Below are positions 9,229 to 16,814 of a stretch of DNA of 64,000 bases, one piece after another. The notes below the pieces were generated by a model. The model was given only the letters and a program-made list of their open reading frames with translations. It was not told the origin of the DNA and made no database searches. How positions within the stretch are numbered: position 1 is the stretch's first letter; every line of letters begins with the position of its first letter. The stretch comes from Marinobacter daepoensis DSM 16072 (lineage in GTDB: Bacteria > Pseudomonadota > Gammaproteobacteria > Pseudomonadales > Oleiphilaceae), in NCBI RefSeq assembly GCF_000421165.1, contig NZ_ATWI01000011.1, positions 62,001 to 126,000 on the forward strand, given 5' to 3'. The position numbers and the translations under genes were made by a program.

Positions 9229-10437
9229 TCAGACCATGAACTTTCGAACGTCCACCCGGTACTGTTCCGGATCAACGGCTTGTGCAATGCGGTCCTGGTT
9301 GCCGGGGCGAGCCAGGTCTATGGTCTTGACCGGGATGGGCATGCGGAATCGGGTGTGGTACATAACGCGCACCACTGGCAGGCGTTGATCGGACTCATTG
9401 GTCGCAACCACAACCCCAAGCTTGCCGCTTTCGAGCAGAACGAGGGAGCCGACCGGATACAGCCCTACGCATCGGATGAATTCCCTGACCAGTGCCGGGT
9501 CCAGATGGTCGCCACTCCATTCCAGCAGCTTTTTCAGACCCTGGGTCGGGGTCATGCCTTTGTGGTAAACACGGTCCGCGGTAATGGCGTCGTAGACGTC
9601 GGTAATGGCGACCATGCGTCCGTACACAGTAATCTCATCGCCTTTGAGCCCTTCGGGATAACCCGAACCGTCCAGTTTCTCGTGATGCTGGGCAGCGGTG
9701 ATCACGGTAATCTCACCAATACCCTCGGTGTTTGCCAGAATGTCCCGGGAGTGGCGGGCATGCAGCTTCATCACTTCGAACTCTTCGGGGGAAAGCCGGC
9801 CGGGTTTGTGCAGAATGTCGTCTGGCGTCAGGATCTTGCCGATATCATGAAGCAGGGCGCCGACGATGGCCTGGTGGAGGATGTCCTGGGGCAGTTTCCG
9901 GTAGTGGCCGAACAGCGACATCAGCACACTCAGGTTGACCGAGTGTTCAAGCAGGTAGTTATCTTTCTCACGAATCCGGCCCAGGCAACTCAAGGCGTTG
10001 GCGTTCCGGAGGACGGAATTCTGGAGTTCGTTCGCCAGTTTATGGATCGGGGCGACGTCGATGGCGCCGCCGATTTTGACGTTATTCATAAAAGACCCGA
10101 CCAGATTCTGGGCCTGACTGTGCACCTGCTGGGCGACCACGATTTCTTCGTCTAAGGGCACCTTCGGGTTGAACCCGGGTTTTTGCGCTCCGGCCTGTTG
10201 CAGAGCCTCCTGATTACGCCGGTCTACCTCGGTCGCCGGTTCGGCATCTTCGGAATCGGAGCCCCGGGACACATCAATATAGACATGCTGCACGCCCATT
10301 CTGCGGATTTTTTCGATGGTTTCCTCTCGCCTGATCACCCCTTTCCTGCGCTGGGTGTTGTGCGGGATCCAGTCGTTGTTCAGGTCGGTGATGTACATGC
10401 CGACCTTCAGCGCAGAAACGGGAATACGCTTGATCAT
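9229..10437 (-). CDS. HD-GYP c-di-GMP phosphodiesterase (DUF3391)
   Basis: A 402-residue cytoplasmic protein with an N-terminal DUF3391 region (1-130) and an HD-GYP domain. Catalytic features are intact: H165 in the first helix, HD at 197-198 (ALLHDIGK), HHE at 251-253, DGSGYP with GYP at 259-261, and D280 in ITDVYDA. It should hydrolyse c-di-GMP, opposing the two cyclases further left. The TatD gene precedes it in transcription and overlaps it by 4 bases (10434-10437), so this gene's ATG lies inside the overlap region. Confidence 0.9.
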   Translation of the reverse strand: MIKRIPVSALKVGMYITDLNNDWIPHNTQRRKGVIRREETIEKIRRMGVQHVYIDVSRGSDSEDAEPATEVDRRNQEALQQAGAQKPGFNPKVPLDEEIVVAQQVHSQAQNLVGSFMNNVKIGGAIDVAPIHKLANELQNSVLRNANALSCLGRIREKDNYLLEHSVNLSVLMSLFGHYRKLPQDILHQAIVGALLHDIGKILTPDDILHKPGRLSPEEFEVMKLHARHSRDILANTEGIGEITVITAAQHHEKLDGSGYPEGLKGDEITVYGRMVAITDVYDAITADRVYHKGMTPTQGLKKLLEWSGDHLDPALVREFIRCVGLYPVGSLVLLESGKLGVVVATNESDQRLPVVRVMYHTRFRMPIPVKTIDLARPGNQDRIAQAVDPEQYRVDVRKFMV

Positions 10438-11243
10438 TGAGTCGGGAAGAAGGTGCGAAGGCTGTTTTGATAGGTCTGGGTCAGGACCTGATCCAGAGGG
10501 AGGGCCTTGATGTCTGCAATCTTTTCGGCAATGAACGGCAGGTAGAAGGGCGCGTTCTCGCGCCCGCGATACGGGACCGGGGTCAGGAACGGCGCGTCGG
10601 TTTCGAGCAGGATCTGACCGATGGGCGTCATCCGGACGATATCGCGCACGTTTTCAGCCTTGTTGAAGGTAGTAATGCCGTTGAACCCCAGGCACCAGCC
10701 CTGATCCAGCGCGTACTGAGCCAGCCCGGGGCCCGAGGTGAAGCTGTGAATAACCCCGCGACGGCTCAGGGATTGTTCAAACTCCCTCAGGATGGCAATG
10801 GTGTCTTCATCGGCATCGCGGCTGTGGATAACCACGGGGCGGTCGGTATCACAGGCAACCTGCAGCTGGCGGCGGAAGACCTCGCGTTGTACCGCGCGGT
10901 CGGCGTTGTCGTAGAAATAGTCCAGGCCAATCTCGCCAACGGCGACGATGTTGTCGTCGGTGGCATGCTCACGAATCTCGGACTCCACAGCATCGGTGTA
11001 GGCTTCGGCTTCGTGGGGGTGGACCCCCTGAGTGCCATAAACCCAGTCCGCGGAGCCGGAGAGCTGGCGGACCTCCGCCAGGTTCTCCGGGGAAACGGCA
11101 ATGGTGATCACCTTCTCAATATTAACCTGCTGGCTCTGTTGCAGGGTTTCTGCCAGCGGCCGCTCTCTCAGATAGTCGAGATGGCAGTGGGTCTCGATAA
11201 TCGGGTGATCGAATACGGGAATCTCACGACGTTTCTTGCTCAT
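10434..11243 (-). CDS. TatD family metal-dependent hydrolase
   Basis: A 269-residue TIM-barrel hydrolase. Metal-binding HCH in IETHCHLDYL (family norm is DTHCHL; the Asp is Glu here), YGTQGVHPHEA, VAVGEIGLDYFYD, RPVVIHSRDA, RGVIHSFTSG and LETDAPFLTP follow the TatD/YcfH pattern in order. These enzymes act as 3' exonucleases or D-aminoacyl/nucleic-acid hydrolases; the exact substrate is not deducible. First gene of a two-gene unit with the HD-GYP phosphodiesterase. It is divergent from the PPK2-type gene across 119 bases. Confidence 0.88.
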   Translation of the reverse strand: MSKKRREIPVFDHPIIETHCHLDYLRERPLAETLQQSQQVNIEKVITIAVSPENLAEVRQLSGSADWVYGTQGVHPHEAEAYTDAVESEIREHATDDNIVAVGEIGLDYFYDNADRAVQREVFRRQLQVACDTDRPVVIHSRDADEDTIAILREFEQSLSRRGVIHSFTSGPGLAQYALDQGWCLGFNGITTFNKAENVRDIVRMTPIGQILLETDAPFLTPVPYRGRENAPFYLPFIAEKIADIKALPLDQVLTQTYQNSLRTFFPTQ

Positions 11244-11362
11244 GCGGTGGTACTAGACTCCATCACAGTGGATACATGGATGCTATTCTGAGAAGCAGAT
11301 CACGTCAGTCTATCACTTAGCACGATTATTGACCTGCATCCTGGCGATAGGGAGTTTCCTTG

Positions 11363-12193
11363 ATGAAGTATACGGCGTTTGCCCGATCCTGGTTTCTGGA
11401 CCCCCGGCGACCGGCGCTGAGCAGTTACCCCACGGAGTATGACCGGGATGACGACCTGCCCGCACTGGAGGCCAGCCTGGAGGCCATCGGGGAGTACCAG
11501 CGCCGGCTTTGGGCCAACAGTAAGCGAGCGTTACTGGTTGTTGTTCACGGGCCGGATACCAGCGGCAAGGACAGTCTTATCCGGACCCTGGCGACCTTCG
11601 CTGACCCGGCGGGTTTTCACGCATGGTCGTTCAGTCGACCGAATGCGGCGGAGGCCGCTCACGATTTTCTCTGGCGGGTAACGCCGTTCCTTCCGGCCTA
11701 CGGCCAGATGGTGGCGTTCAACCGAAGCCATCATGAGGCGGTGATCGGTGAGCGGGTCTGGCCGGTAAGAGACGAAGACAGCTATGACTGGCCGGCCAGG
11801 TTTGAAGCCATCCGGCATTTTGAACGCCACCTGGTCAGTGAAGGCACCTGTGTGGTGAAAATATGGCTTCACCTGTCCGAGCAGGAACATAAGCAGCGCC
11901 TGCTCAAGCGTCTCGATAAGCCCAGAAAGCGCTGGAAGTTCGATCATTCCGACATCGAGGGCTGGAAGCAGCGCGGGCATTATCAGGCTTGTGCCGAAGA
12001 AGCCCTGGTGCAGACTCACACGGATGAGGCGCCGTGGTTTGTCGTTCCGGGCGATGACAAGCCGAAGGCACGGGCTATCGTGGCCGCCTTGTTGGCCGAG
12101 GTGCTGGAGCAGCTCGCACCAGAGTACCCGGCCGAACATCCCGACATTTTAAACGAGTATCGTCAACTGCTGGCGGAAAACGGCGTCAGTTAA
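11363..12193 (+). CDS. Polyphosphate kinase 2 family protein
   Basis: A 276-residue kinase of the PPK2 fold. Walker A-like segment GPDTSGKDSLIR (Lys69), lid-region arginines, and KIWLHLSEQEHKQRLLKRLDKPRKRWKFDHSDI all match. PPK2 enzymes transfer phosphate between polyphosphate and nucleotides; whether this one favours NMP or NDP substrates cannot be read here. The usual AAGK of many members is TSGK. A TTG at 11360 precedes the ATG, but GGAG at 11351-11354 is best spaced for the ATG at 11363. DadA-like gene follows after 10 bases, so likely co-transcribed. Confidence 0.83.
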   Translation: MKYTAFARSWFLDPRRPALSSYPTEYDRDDDLPALEASLEAIGEYQRRLWANSKRALLVVVHGPDTSGKDSLIRTLATFADPAGFHAWSFSRPNAAEAAHDFLWRVTPFLPAYGQMVAFNRSHHEAVIGERVWPVRDEDSYDWPARFEAIRHFERHLVSEGTCVVKIWLHLSEQEHKQRLLKRLDKPRKRWKFDHSDIEGWKQRGHYQACAEEALVQTHTDEAPWFVVPGDDKPKARAIVAALLAEVLEQLAPEYPAEHPDILNEYRQLLAENGVS

Positions 12194-12203
12194 CGGAGGC
12201 AGT

Positions 12204-13475
12204 ATGCATATTGCAGTTGTTGGAGGCGGTGTAGTGGGAGTGACCACTGCCAGGGAGCTTATTCGGCGGGGACATCAGGTCACCTTGCTCGAGCGCCACG
12301 ACCTTGCTGGCAGCGAGACCAGTAAAGGCAACGCCGCTCAGCGATCATACGGTGTGGTGTATCCATGGGCCGATCCGGCCATGGTGTTCAAGGCCGTTCC
12401 CTGGCTGTTCCAGCAGGACGGGCCACTCAAACTGGCGGTTCCCCCCTCGCTGGATGCTATCCGGTTTATGTTTGCCACGCTCCGGTATGCCTGGAGCCCG
12501 GGGTTGTTTGGCCTGAACAAGCGGGCGATGTTGCGGCTGGGTGTTCACAGCCGGGAGCGTTTTCTGGCCCTGGAGCAGGAGCACAAGCTGCAGTTCGATG
12601 GCGAACATAAAGGCCTTTTGCACCTGGCGAGTACCCCTGAGGCCATGGCGGAGTGTCGGGAAATGCACGAGTTTTTGAACGAGCTTGGCATTGCTTCCCG
12701 CCTGCTTGGGCCAGAGCAGGTGCGGGAGGCAGAACCGGGCATGACCGGTAACGGGCCTCTCTGTGGCGGCCTGAGTTATGACACCGATGGTACCGGTGAT
12801 TGTCATCTGTTCTCCCGTGAACTGGCACAGGCCTGTGAGGATCTGGGGGCAAGCTTCCTGTACGGCGTGGATGTTGAGCGCCTGGTGTTTGACGACGAAC
12901 GAGTGCAGGCGCTTGAATACCGGACGTCGGCAGGGGAGCGGACTACCCTCGAAGCGGATGCTTTTGTCATCTGCGCCGGTTGCTGGTCACCGCAGTTGGT
13001 GAGCCCGCTTGGCCTGAAGCTTCCGATATACCCGGTCAAGGGCTACAGCCTGACGGTGCCCCTCAGTGATCCGGACAAAGCACCGGCCAGCACCATTCAT
13101 GATGACAATCTGAAAGTGGTCTCAACAAGACTGGGTAACCGGCTCCGGGCGACCGGGTTTGTGGAACTGGCCGATTTCAACCGGGACATTCCAGAGGCTC
13201 GCCTGGCCACGATCAAGAAATCGGTTCGTTCGCGTTACCCGGGTTGTGCGGATCTGGACGCCGCCGAAACCTGGACCGGTTTTCGCCCGATGACACCGGA
13301 TGGCCCGGCGATTATTGGCCGGGGCCCACGCCAGAATCTGTTTCTCAATACCGGTCACGGTACCTTTGGCTGGACGCTGTCTGCGGGCAGCGCCTCGGTA
13401 ATTGCCCAGGTCATTGATGGCGAAGAGCCCGCCGTTCCGCTCGAGGCTTTCAGGCCGGGGCGGTTTCAGGAGTAG
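12204..13475 (+). CDS. dadA: D-amino acid dehydrogenase (DadA-like FAD oxidoreductase)
   Basis: A 423-residue flavoprotein of the DAO family. The N-terminal dinucleotide-binding motif is VVGGGVVGVTTARELIRRG, followed by LLER, NAAQRSYG and, near the C-terminus, ETWTGFRPMTPDGPAIIGR and TGHGTFGWTLSAGSA, as in DadA. It would oxidatively deaminate D-amino acids (D-alanine and others), passing electrons to the respiratory chain. A good GGAGG lies 7 bases upstream of the ATG. The usual partner alanine racemase DadX is not adjacent; the upstream gene is a PPK2 kinase, an unusual pairing. Confidence 0.85.
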   Translation: MHIAVVGGGVVGVTTARELIRRGHQVTLLERHDLAGSETSKGNAAQRSYGVVYPWADPAMVFKAVPWLFQQDGPLKLAVPPSLDAIRFMFATLRYAWSPGLFGLNKRAMLRLGVHSRERFLALEQEHKLQFDGEHKGLLHLASTPEAMAECREMHEFLNELGIASRLLGPEQVREAEPGMTGNGPLCGGLSYDTDGTGDCHLFSRELAQACEDLGASFLYGVDVERLVFDDERVQALEYRTSAGERTTLEADAFVICAGCWSPQLVSPLGLKLPIYPVKGYSLTVPLSDPDKAPASTIHDDNLKVVSTRLGNRLRATGFVELADFNRDIPEARLATIKKSVRSRYPGCADLDAAETWTGFRPMTPDGPAIIGRGPRQNLFLNTGHGTFGWTLSAGSASVIAQVIDGEEPAVPLEAFRPGRFQE

Positions 13476-13476
13476 C

Positions 13477-14157
13477 TCAGAGCTTACGTTCGAGGTTGCC
13501 ACACAAAGTGTGCACGAAGCCAATGTCTCTTTCCGACAGCAGTGGCAACCGTTGAAACACCCAGTGAGAGAGTTTTTCGTCTGCGGGCGCGTCCAGCGCC
13601 GGCAGCAGTGTCTCCAGGCGTTGACGTAACGCTCCCAGGCTGCTCTCAGACGCCGGGGCATGAGAACGAGAAGGCAGCGCTGCCAGGCCCGAGAGCTCCC
13701 ATGCGTACAGCATGACTGCCTGCGACAGGTTCAGCGACGGATAGCTCACGGCCATCGGAAAGCCGGTCAGCACATCGCACAGGGCCAGTTCGTCGTTGGC
13801 CAGCCCACGGTCTTCCCGGCCAAAAACCAGAGCCGCCGTTGTCACCGAGTTTCCTTTGTTTTCCAGAATTGTGCGCAGGGCGCCAGGTTCGTGCCAGTCC
13901 TGACGCTGATGACGGGGTTTGGCTGACGTTCCCATCAGCAGATCCGCGGAGTTTCTAACGGCCGCCAGATCGGGGAAAATGCGCGCGTTATCCAGGATAT
14001 GATCGCTGCCGTGGGCCAGCCAGTGGGCCTCCGGCCGGGTATGCAGGTCTGAATTGACCAGCCACAGCTCGTCGAAGCCCATGGTGCAGAGTGCCCGGGC
14101 GGCGGCCCCGACATTTTCGGGGACTTTGGGTTCAACCAGTACAAAGGCCAGTTTCAT
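13477..14157 (-). CDS. TrmH-family RNA methyltransferase, LasT/YjtD type
   Basis: A SPOUT-class methyltransferase of 226 residues, close in length and pattern to E. coli LasT (228). Visible motifs are VEPKVPENVGAAARALCTMGF at the start, VFGREDRGLANDELALCD (motif 2) and YPSLNLSQAVMLYAWEL (motif 3, knot and SAM pocket). TrmJ is also related but longer. The RNA target is unknown. Its start codon lies opposite the start of the next plus-strand methyltransferase, so the two genes are divergent with overlapping starts. It ends one base past the convergent DadA gene. Confidence 0.82.
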   Translation of the reverse strand: MKLAFVLVEPKVPENVGAAARALCTMGFDELWLVNSDLHTRPEAHWLAHGSDHILDNARIFPDLAAVRNSADLLMGTSAKPRHQRQDWHEPGALRTILENKGNSVTTAALVFGREDRGLANDELALCDVLTGFPMAVSYPSLNLSQAVMLYAWELSGLAALPSRSHAPASESSLGALRQRLETLLPALDAPADEKLSHWVFQRLPLLSERDIGFVHTLCGNLERKL

Positions 14158-15394
14158 GACATTACCTCCGGCGGCGAGTGTACACCAAGCCTCGGGATGT
14201 TTTTACCAGCGTTGGCGGTCCCTGAACGATTGGCTCCGGGATCTGGAGCAGTTCTGGCGACCGATTCCGTTTATGGAGCCGGTCCCGGGCTGGTGCCACC
14301 GTTATCCCGAGCTGGCCGGTTGGTTCCAGTCGTTGCCGGACTCCGAGTGTGACCACTGGGAAAACCATCTGCCAGAGCTGGCAGAGCGGGTGGCGGAGGT
14401 GGTGCCCGGACTGGCGCACTATTCGGCATTTCTGGCGTTGCCCCGGTTTGCCTCGGCCCCGGAGGGCCATCAGGCGGCCCTGACGGAGGCTTCAGCGGTT
14501 GATATGCCAGGCCGGAAACGGCTTCAGGCCGGCGCTTTTGCGGCGGCGGTGGCGCCGTTGAAATGGCCGGTCCTGGACTGGTGTTGCGGAAAAGGCCACC
14601 TGAGCCGGACTCTGGTGAGGCAGGGAACGGATCAGGTACTTGGGCTGGAATGGGACCCTGAGCTGGTTGAGGATGGCAACCGGCTGGCTTTGCATTATGG
14701 TGATCCGGTGACGCTGGTCCGCCAGGACGTACTGGCGGAGGATCTTGTGTTGCCGCCCGGTCATCATGGTGTTGCCTTGCACGCCTGTGGTGATCTTCAC
14801 CGGCAATTGATGCGGCGGGGGGCGGCCCGTGGCCTGCCGAGATTGAGCCTCTCACCGTGCTGCTATCACCTGACCGCGCACTCTCGCTACCGGCTTCAGG
14901 CCCGGAAAACCCGGGAGTATGGAGGCGCGTTGACCCTCGAGCGCAACGATATGAGGCTGGCTGTTCAGGAAACGGTCACGGCCCCGGAGCGGGTGCGGGA
15001 GCAGACGGAGCGAGTCAGTGTCTGGAGGCTTGGCTTTGACGCACTTCAGCGGCATCTGACCGGCCGTCAGGACTACCTGCCTGTACCGTCTCACCCGGCC
15101 CGGCTCAATTCGGGTAACGTTGAACTGTTCTGTCGCTGGGCAGCGGAAAAGAAAGGGCTGAACCTGCCTTCGGGGGTCGACTGGGAGCTCTGGCAGGCGC
15201 GCGGCCAGGCCAGACACCGACAGGTGCGCCGTCACGAACTGATGCGCCACCTGTTCCGCCGGCCTCTGGAATTGTGGCTGGTGCTGGACTACGCGGTGTT
15301 CCTGGAAGAGCAGGGTTACCGGGTGCGATTGGGAACGTTTTGTGACCGGCAACTGACGCCAAGAAACCTGTTACTGGATGCGTTCCTGGCCTGA
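14156..15394 (+). CDS. SAM-dependent methyltransferase (Methyltransf_32-like)
   Basis: A protein of about 412 residues with a SAM-binding motif LDWCCGKGHLSRTL near residue 138, then LGLEWDPELVEDG, ALHACGDLHRQLMRRG and SLSPCCYHL. The last two match the Methyltransf_32 family, some members of which modify RNA or small molecules. The reading frame stays open upstream over the antisense LasT gene, but the first sensible start is the ATG at 14156, which shares two bases with the LasT ATG on the other strand. No strong ribosome binding site is seen, so the start is tentative. Confidence 0.75.
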   Translation: MTLPPAASVHQASGCFYQRWRSLNDWLRDLEQFWRPIPFMEPVPGWCHRYPELAGWFQSLPDSECDHWENHLPELAERVAEVVPGLAHYSAFLALPRFASAPEGHQAALTEASAVDMPGRKRLQAGAFAAAVAPLKWPVLDWCCGKGHLSRTLVRQGTDQVLGLEWDPELVEDGNRLALHYGDPVTLVRQDVLAEDLVLPPGHHGVALHACGDLHRQLMRRGAARGLPRLSLSPCCYHLTAHSRYRLQARKTREYGGALTLERNDMRLAVQETVTAPERVREQTERVSVWRLGFDALQRHLTGRQDYLPVPSHPARLNSGNVELFCRWAAEKKGLNLPSGVDWELWQARGQARHRQVRRHELMRHLFRRPLELWLVLDYAVFLEEQGYRVRLGTFCDRQLTPRNLLLDAFLA

Positions 15395-15400
15395 AAACAA

Positions 15401-15424
15401 CTAAGGCGCCCGAAGGCGCCTTAG
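15401..15424 (-). terminator. Rho-independent terminator of ompA
   Basis: A perfect 10-bp stem, CTAAGGCGCC paired with GGCGCCTTAG. Read on the minus strand the loop is a stable TTCG tetraloop and the stem is followed by TTGTTTTC. It sits 17 bases past the minus-strand OmpA stop and 6 bases past the convergent methyltransferase stop, so it may serve both. Confidence 0.7.
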
Positions 15425-15441
15425 TGAACGGCTGGCCGGTC

Positions 15442-16644
15442 TTAACGACGGACCTGAATACGAGCTTCAACACGACGGTTCTGGGCACGGCCAGCCGGTG
15501 TGTCGTTGCTGGCAATCGGCTCAGCTTCGCCATAGCCCACAGCACTTACCCGATCCGGGTCGATGCCCAGAGGGCCGGTCAGCCTGCCAGCGACAGCTTC
15601 TGCACGGCGCTGAGACAGGAACTCGTTGTAGGAGGCTTTGCCCGGGCTATCGGTGTGGCCCGCAATCTCAACGGTGGTTTCCGGATACTCAGCCATGAAA
15701 TCAGCCACGCGACGGATTTCTTCGTCATAGGCCGCATTGATCACAGAGCTGTTGGTCGGGAACTGAACCCGCAGTTCGATGGTTTCGACGGTTTCAGTGA
15801 CGCCTTCACATCCCTCGGCATCCACTTTGGCGCCTGCGGTTGTGTTCGGGCACTGGTCCTGGCTGTTCACCACGCCATCGTTGTCGCTGTCGAGTTCGCA
15901 GCCACGGCTGTTAACTTCGGCACCGGCCGGGGTGTTCGGGCACTCATCGCGGCTGTCTGCGACGCCGTCGTTGTCGCCGTCGAGCTCACAACCGTTGCTG
16001 TCGACACTGACACCGGCCGGGGTACCGGGGCACTGATCGCGGGTGTCGGGTACGCCGTCGTTATCCGCATCGGCCGGGGCTTTTGGAGCCGGGCCGGCAA
16101 CGGTGCGTGTGAAGGCCCAGCTCACGCCCAGAGAGACCATGGTGTCGAAGGTGCTTTCGTCGATACCGTGAAATTCCCGGAGGTCGCCACGGATAGACAG
16201 GCCATCGGTCACGTGATAGCGGAAACCGGTACCAACGTTCACACGGGTTTCATCGTGGTTTGAACCGGCTGTAAACGGGCCGCTGGCATCAGAACCAAAG
16301 TCGGCATGGCCTGCACCCAGGGATACGTACGGGTTCCAGGCGGACTCTGGTCCTGCAAAGTAGTAGGTTCCATCCACGCGGACTTCGTCGAAGTCAGAAT
16401 CGCCAGACACGTATTTCCGGTCAGCGTCTGCGCGGGAGTAAACCGCTTCTACGGCCCAGTTCGGGCGGAAGCGATATTCAAGGCCAACACCGAAGGTGCC
16501 GGATTCGCTCAGGTCCCGCTTGTCGTCAAACAGCTGGTAACCTGCGAAAGGGTTGATGTAAATGGTTTCCTGACGCTCTGCCAGGGCCGGGGTCGTAAGG
16601 GATGTTGCAAGGGCGGCCAAAGCGACCGGACGCATGATGTTCAT
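15442..16644 (-). CDS. OmpA family outer membrane protein with thrombospondin type 3 repeats
   Basis: A 400-residue outer membrane protein. Signal peptide ending ALA at residue 22, an eight-strand OmpA beta-barrel (about 25-190), then three TSP3-like calcium-binding repeats (DADNDGVPDTRDQCP, DGDNDGVADSRDECP, DSDNDGVVNSQDQCP) and an OmpA C-terminal peptidoglycan-binding domain (TVEIAGHTDSPG ... LSQRRAEAV). It is a structural tether between outer membrane and cell wall, similar to OprF. AGGAGG lies just upstream of the ATG. The leader holds a hairpin at 16681-16699 (TATCCGG / CCGGATA). Confidence 0.92.
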   Translation of the reverse strand: MNIMRPVALAALATSLTTPALAERQETIYINPFAGYQLFDDKRDLSESGTFGVGLEYRFRPNWAVEAVYSRADADRKYVSGDSDFDEVRVDGTYYFAGPESAWNPYVSLGAGHADFGSDASGPFTAGSNHDETRVNVGTGFRYHVTDGLSIRGDLREFHGIDESTFDTMVSLGVSWAFTRTVAGPAPKAPADADNDGVPDTRDQCPGTPAGVSVDSNGCELDGDNDGVADSRDECPNTPAGAEVNSRGCELDSDNDGVVNSQDQCPNTTAGAKVDAEGCEGVTETVETIELRVQFPTNSSVINAAYDEEIRRVADFMAEYPETTVEIAGHTDSPGKASYNEFLSQRRAEAVAGRLTGPLGIDPDRVSAVGYGEAEPIASNDTPAGRAQNRRVEARIQVRR

Positions 16645-16814
16645 GCAGAACCTCCTGTCTGATTATTATGTCCTGAAGCCTATCCGGACTTCCCGGATAA
16701 ACTCCGGTAAAACACCACGTTGCTCAAAAAGCTGGGCTAGTAGGCCATAAAAAACGAAAATAGGCATCTTTCGAGGCCTCCGCACATCTACTCATTCGGA
16801 AAAACCGCGACGGA

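Noticed and set aside
14054..14155. Longer N-terminus of the plus-strand SAM methyltransferase
   Set aside because: The extra 34 codons lie entirely antisense to the LasT-type gene and have a low-complexity Ser/Thr/Ala composition; the ATG at 14156 is the better start.
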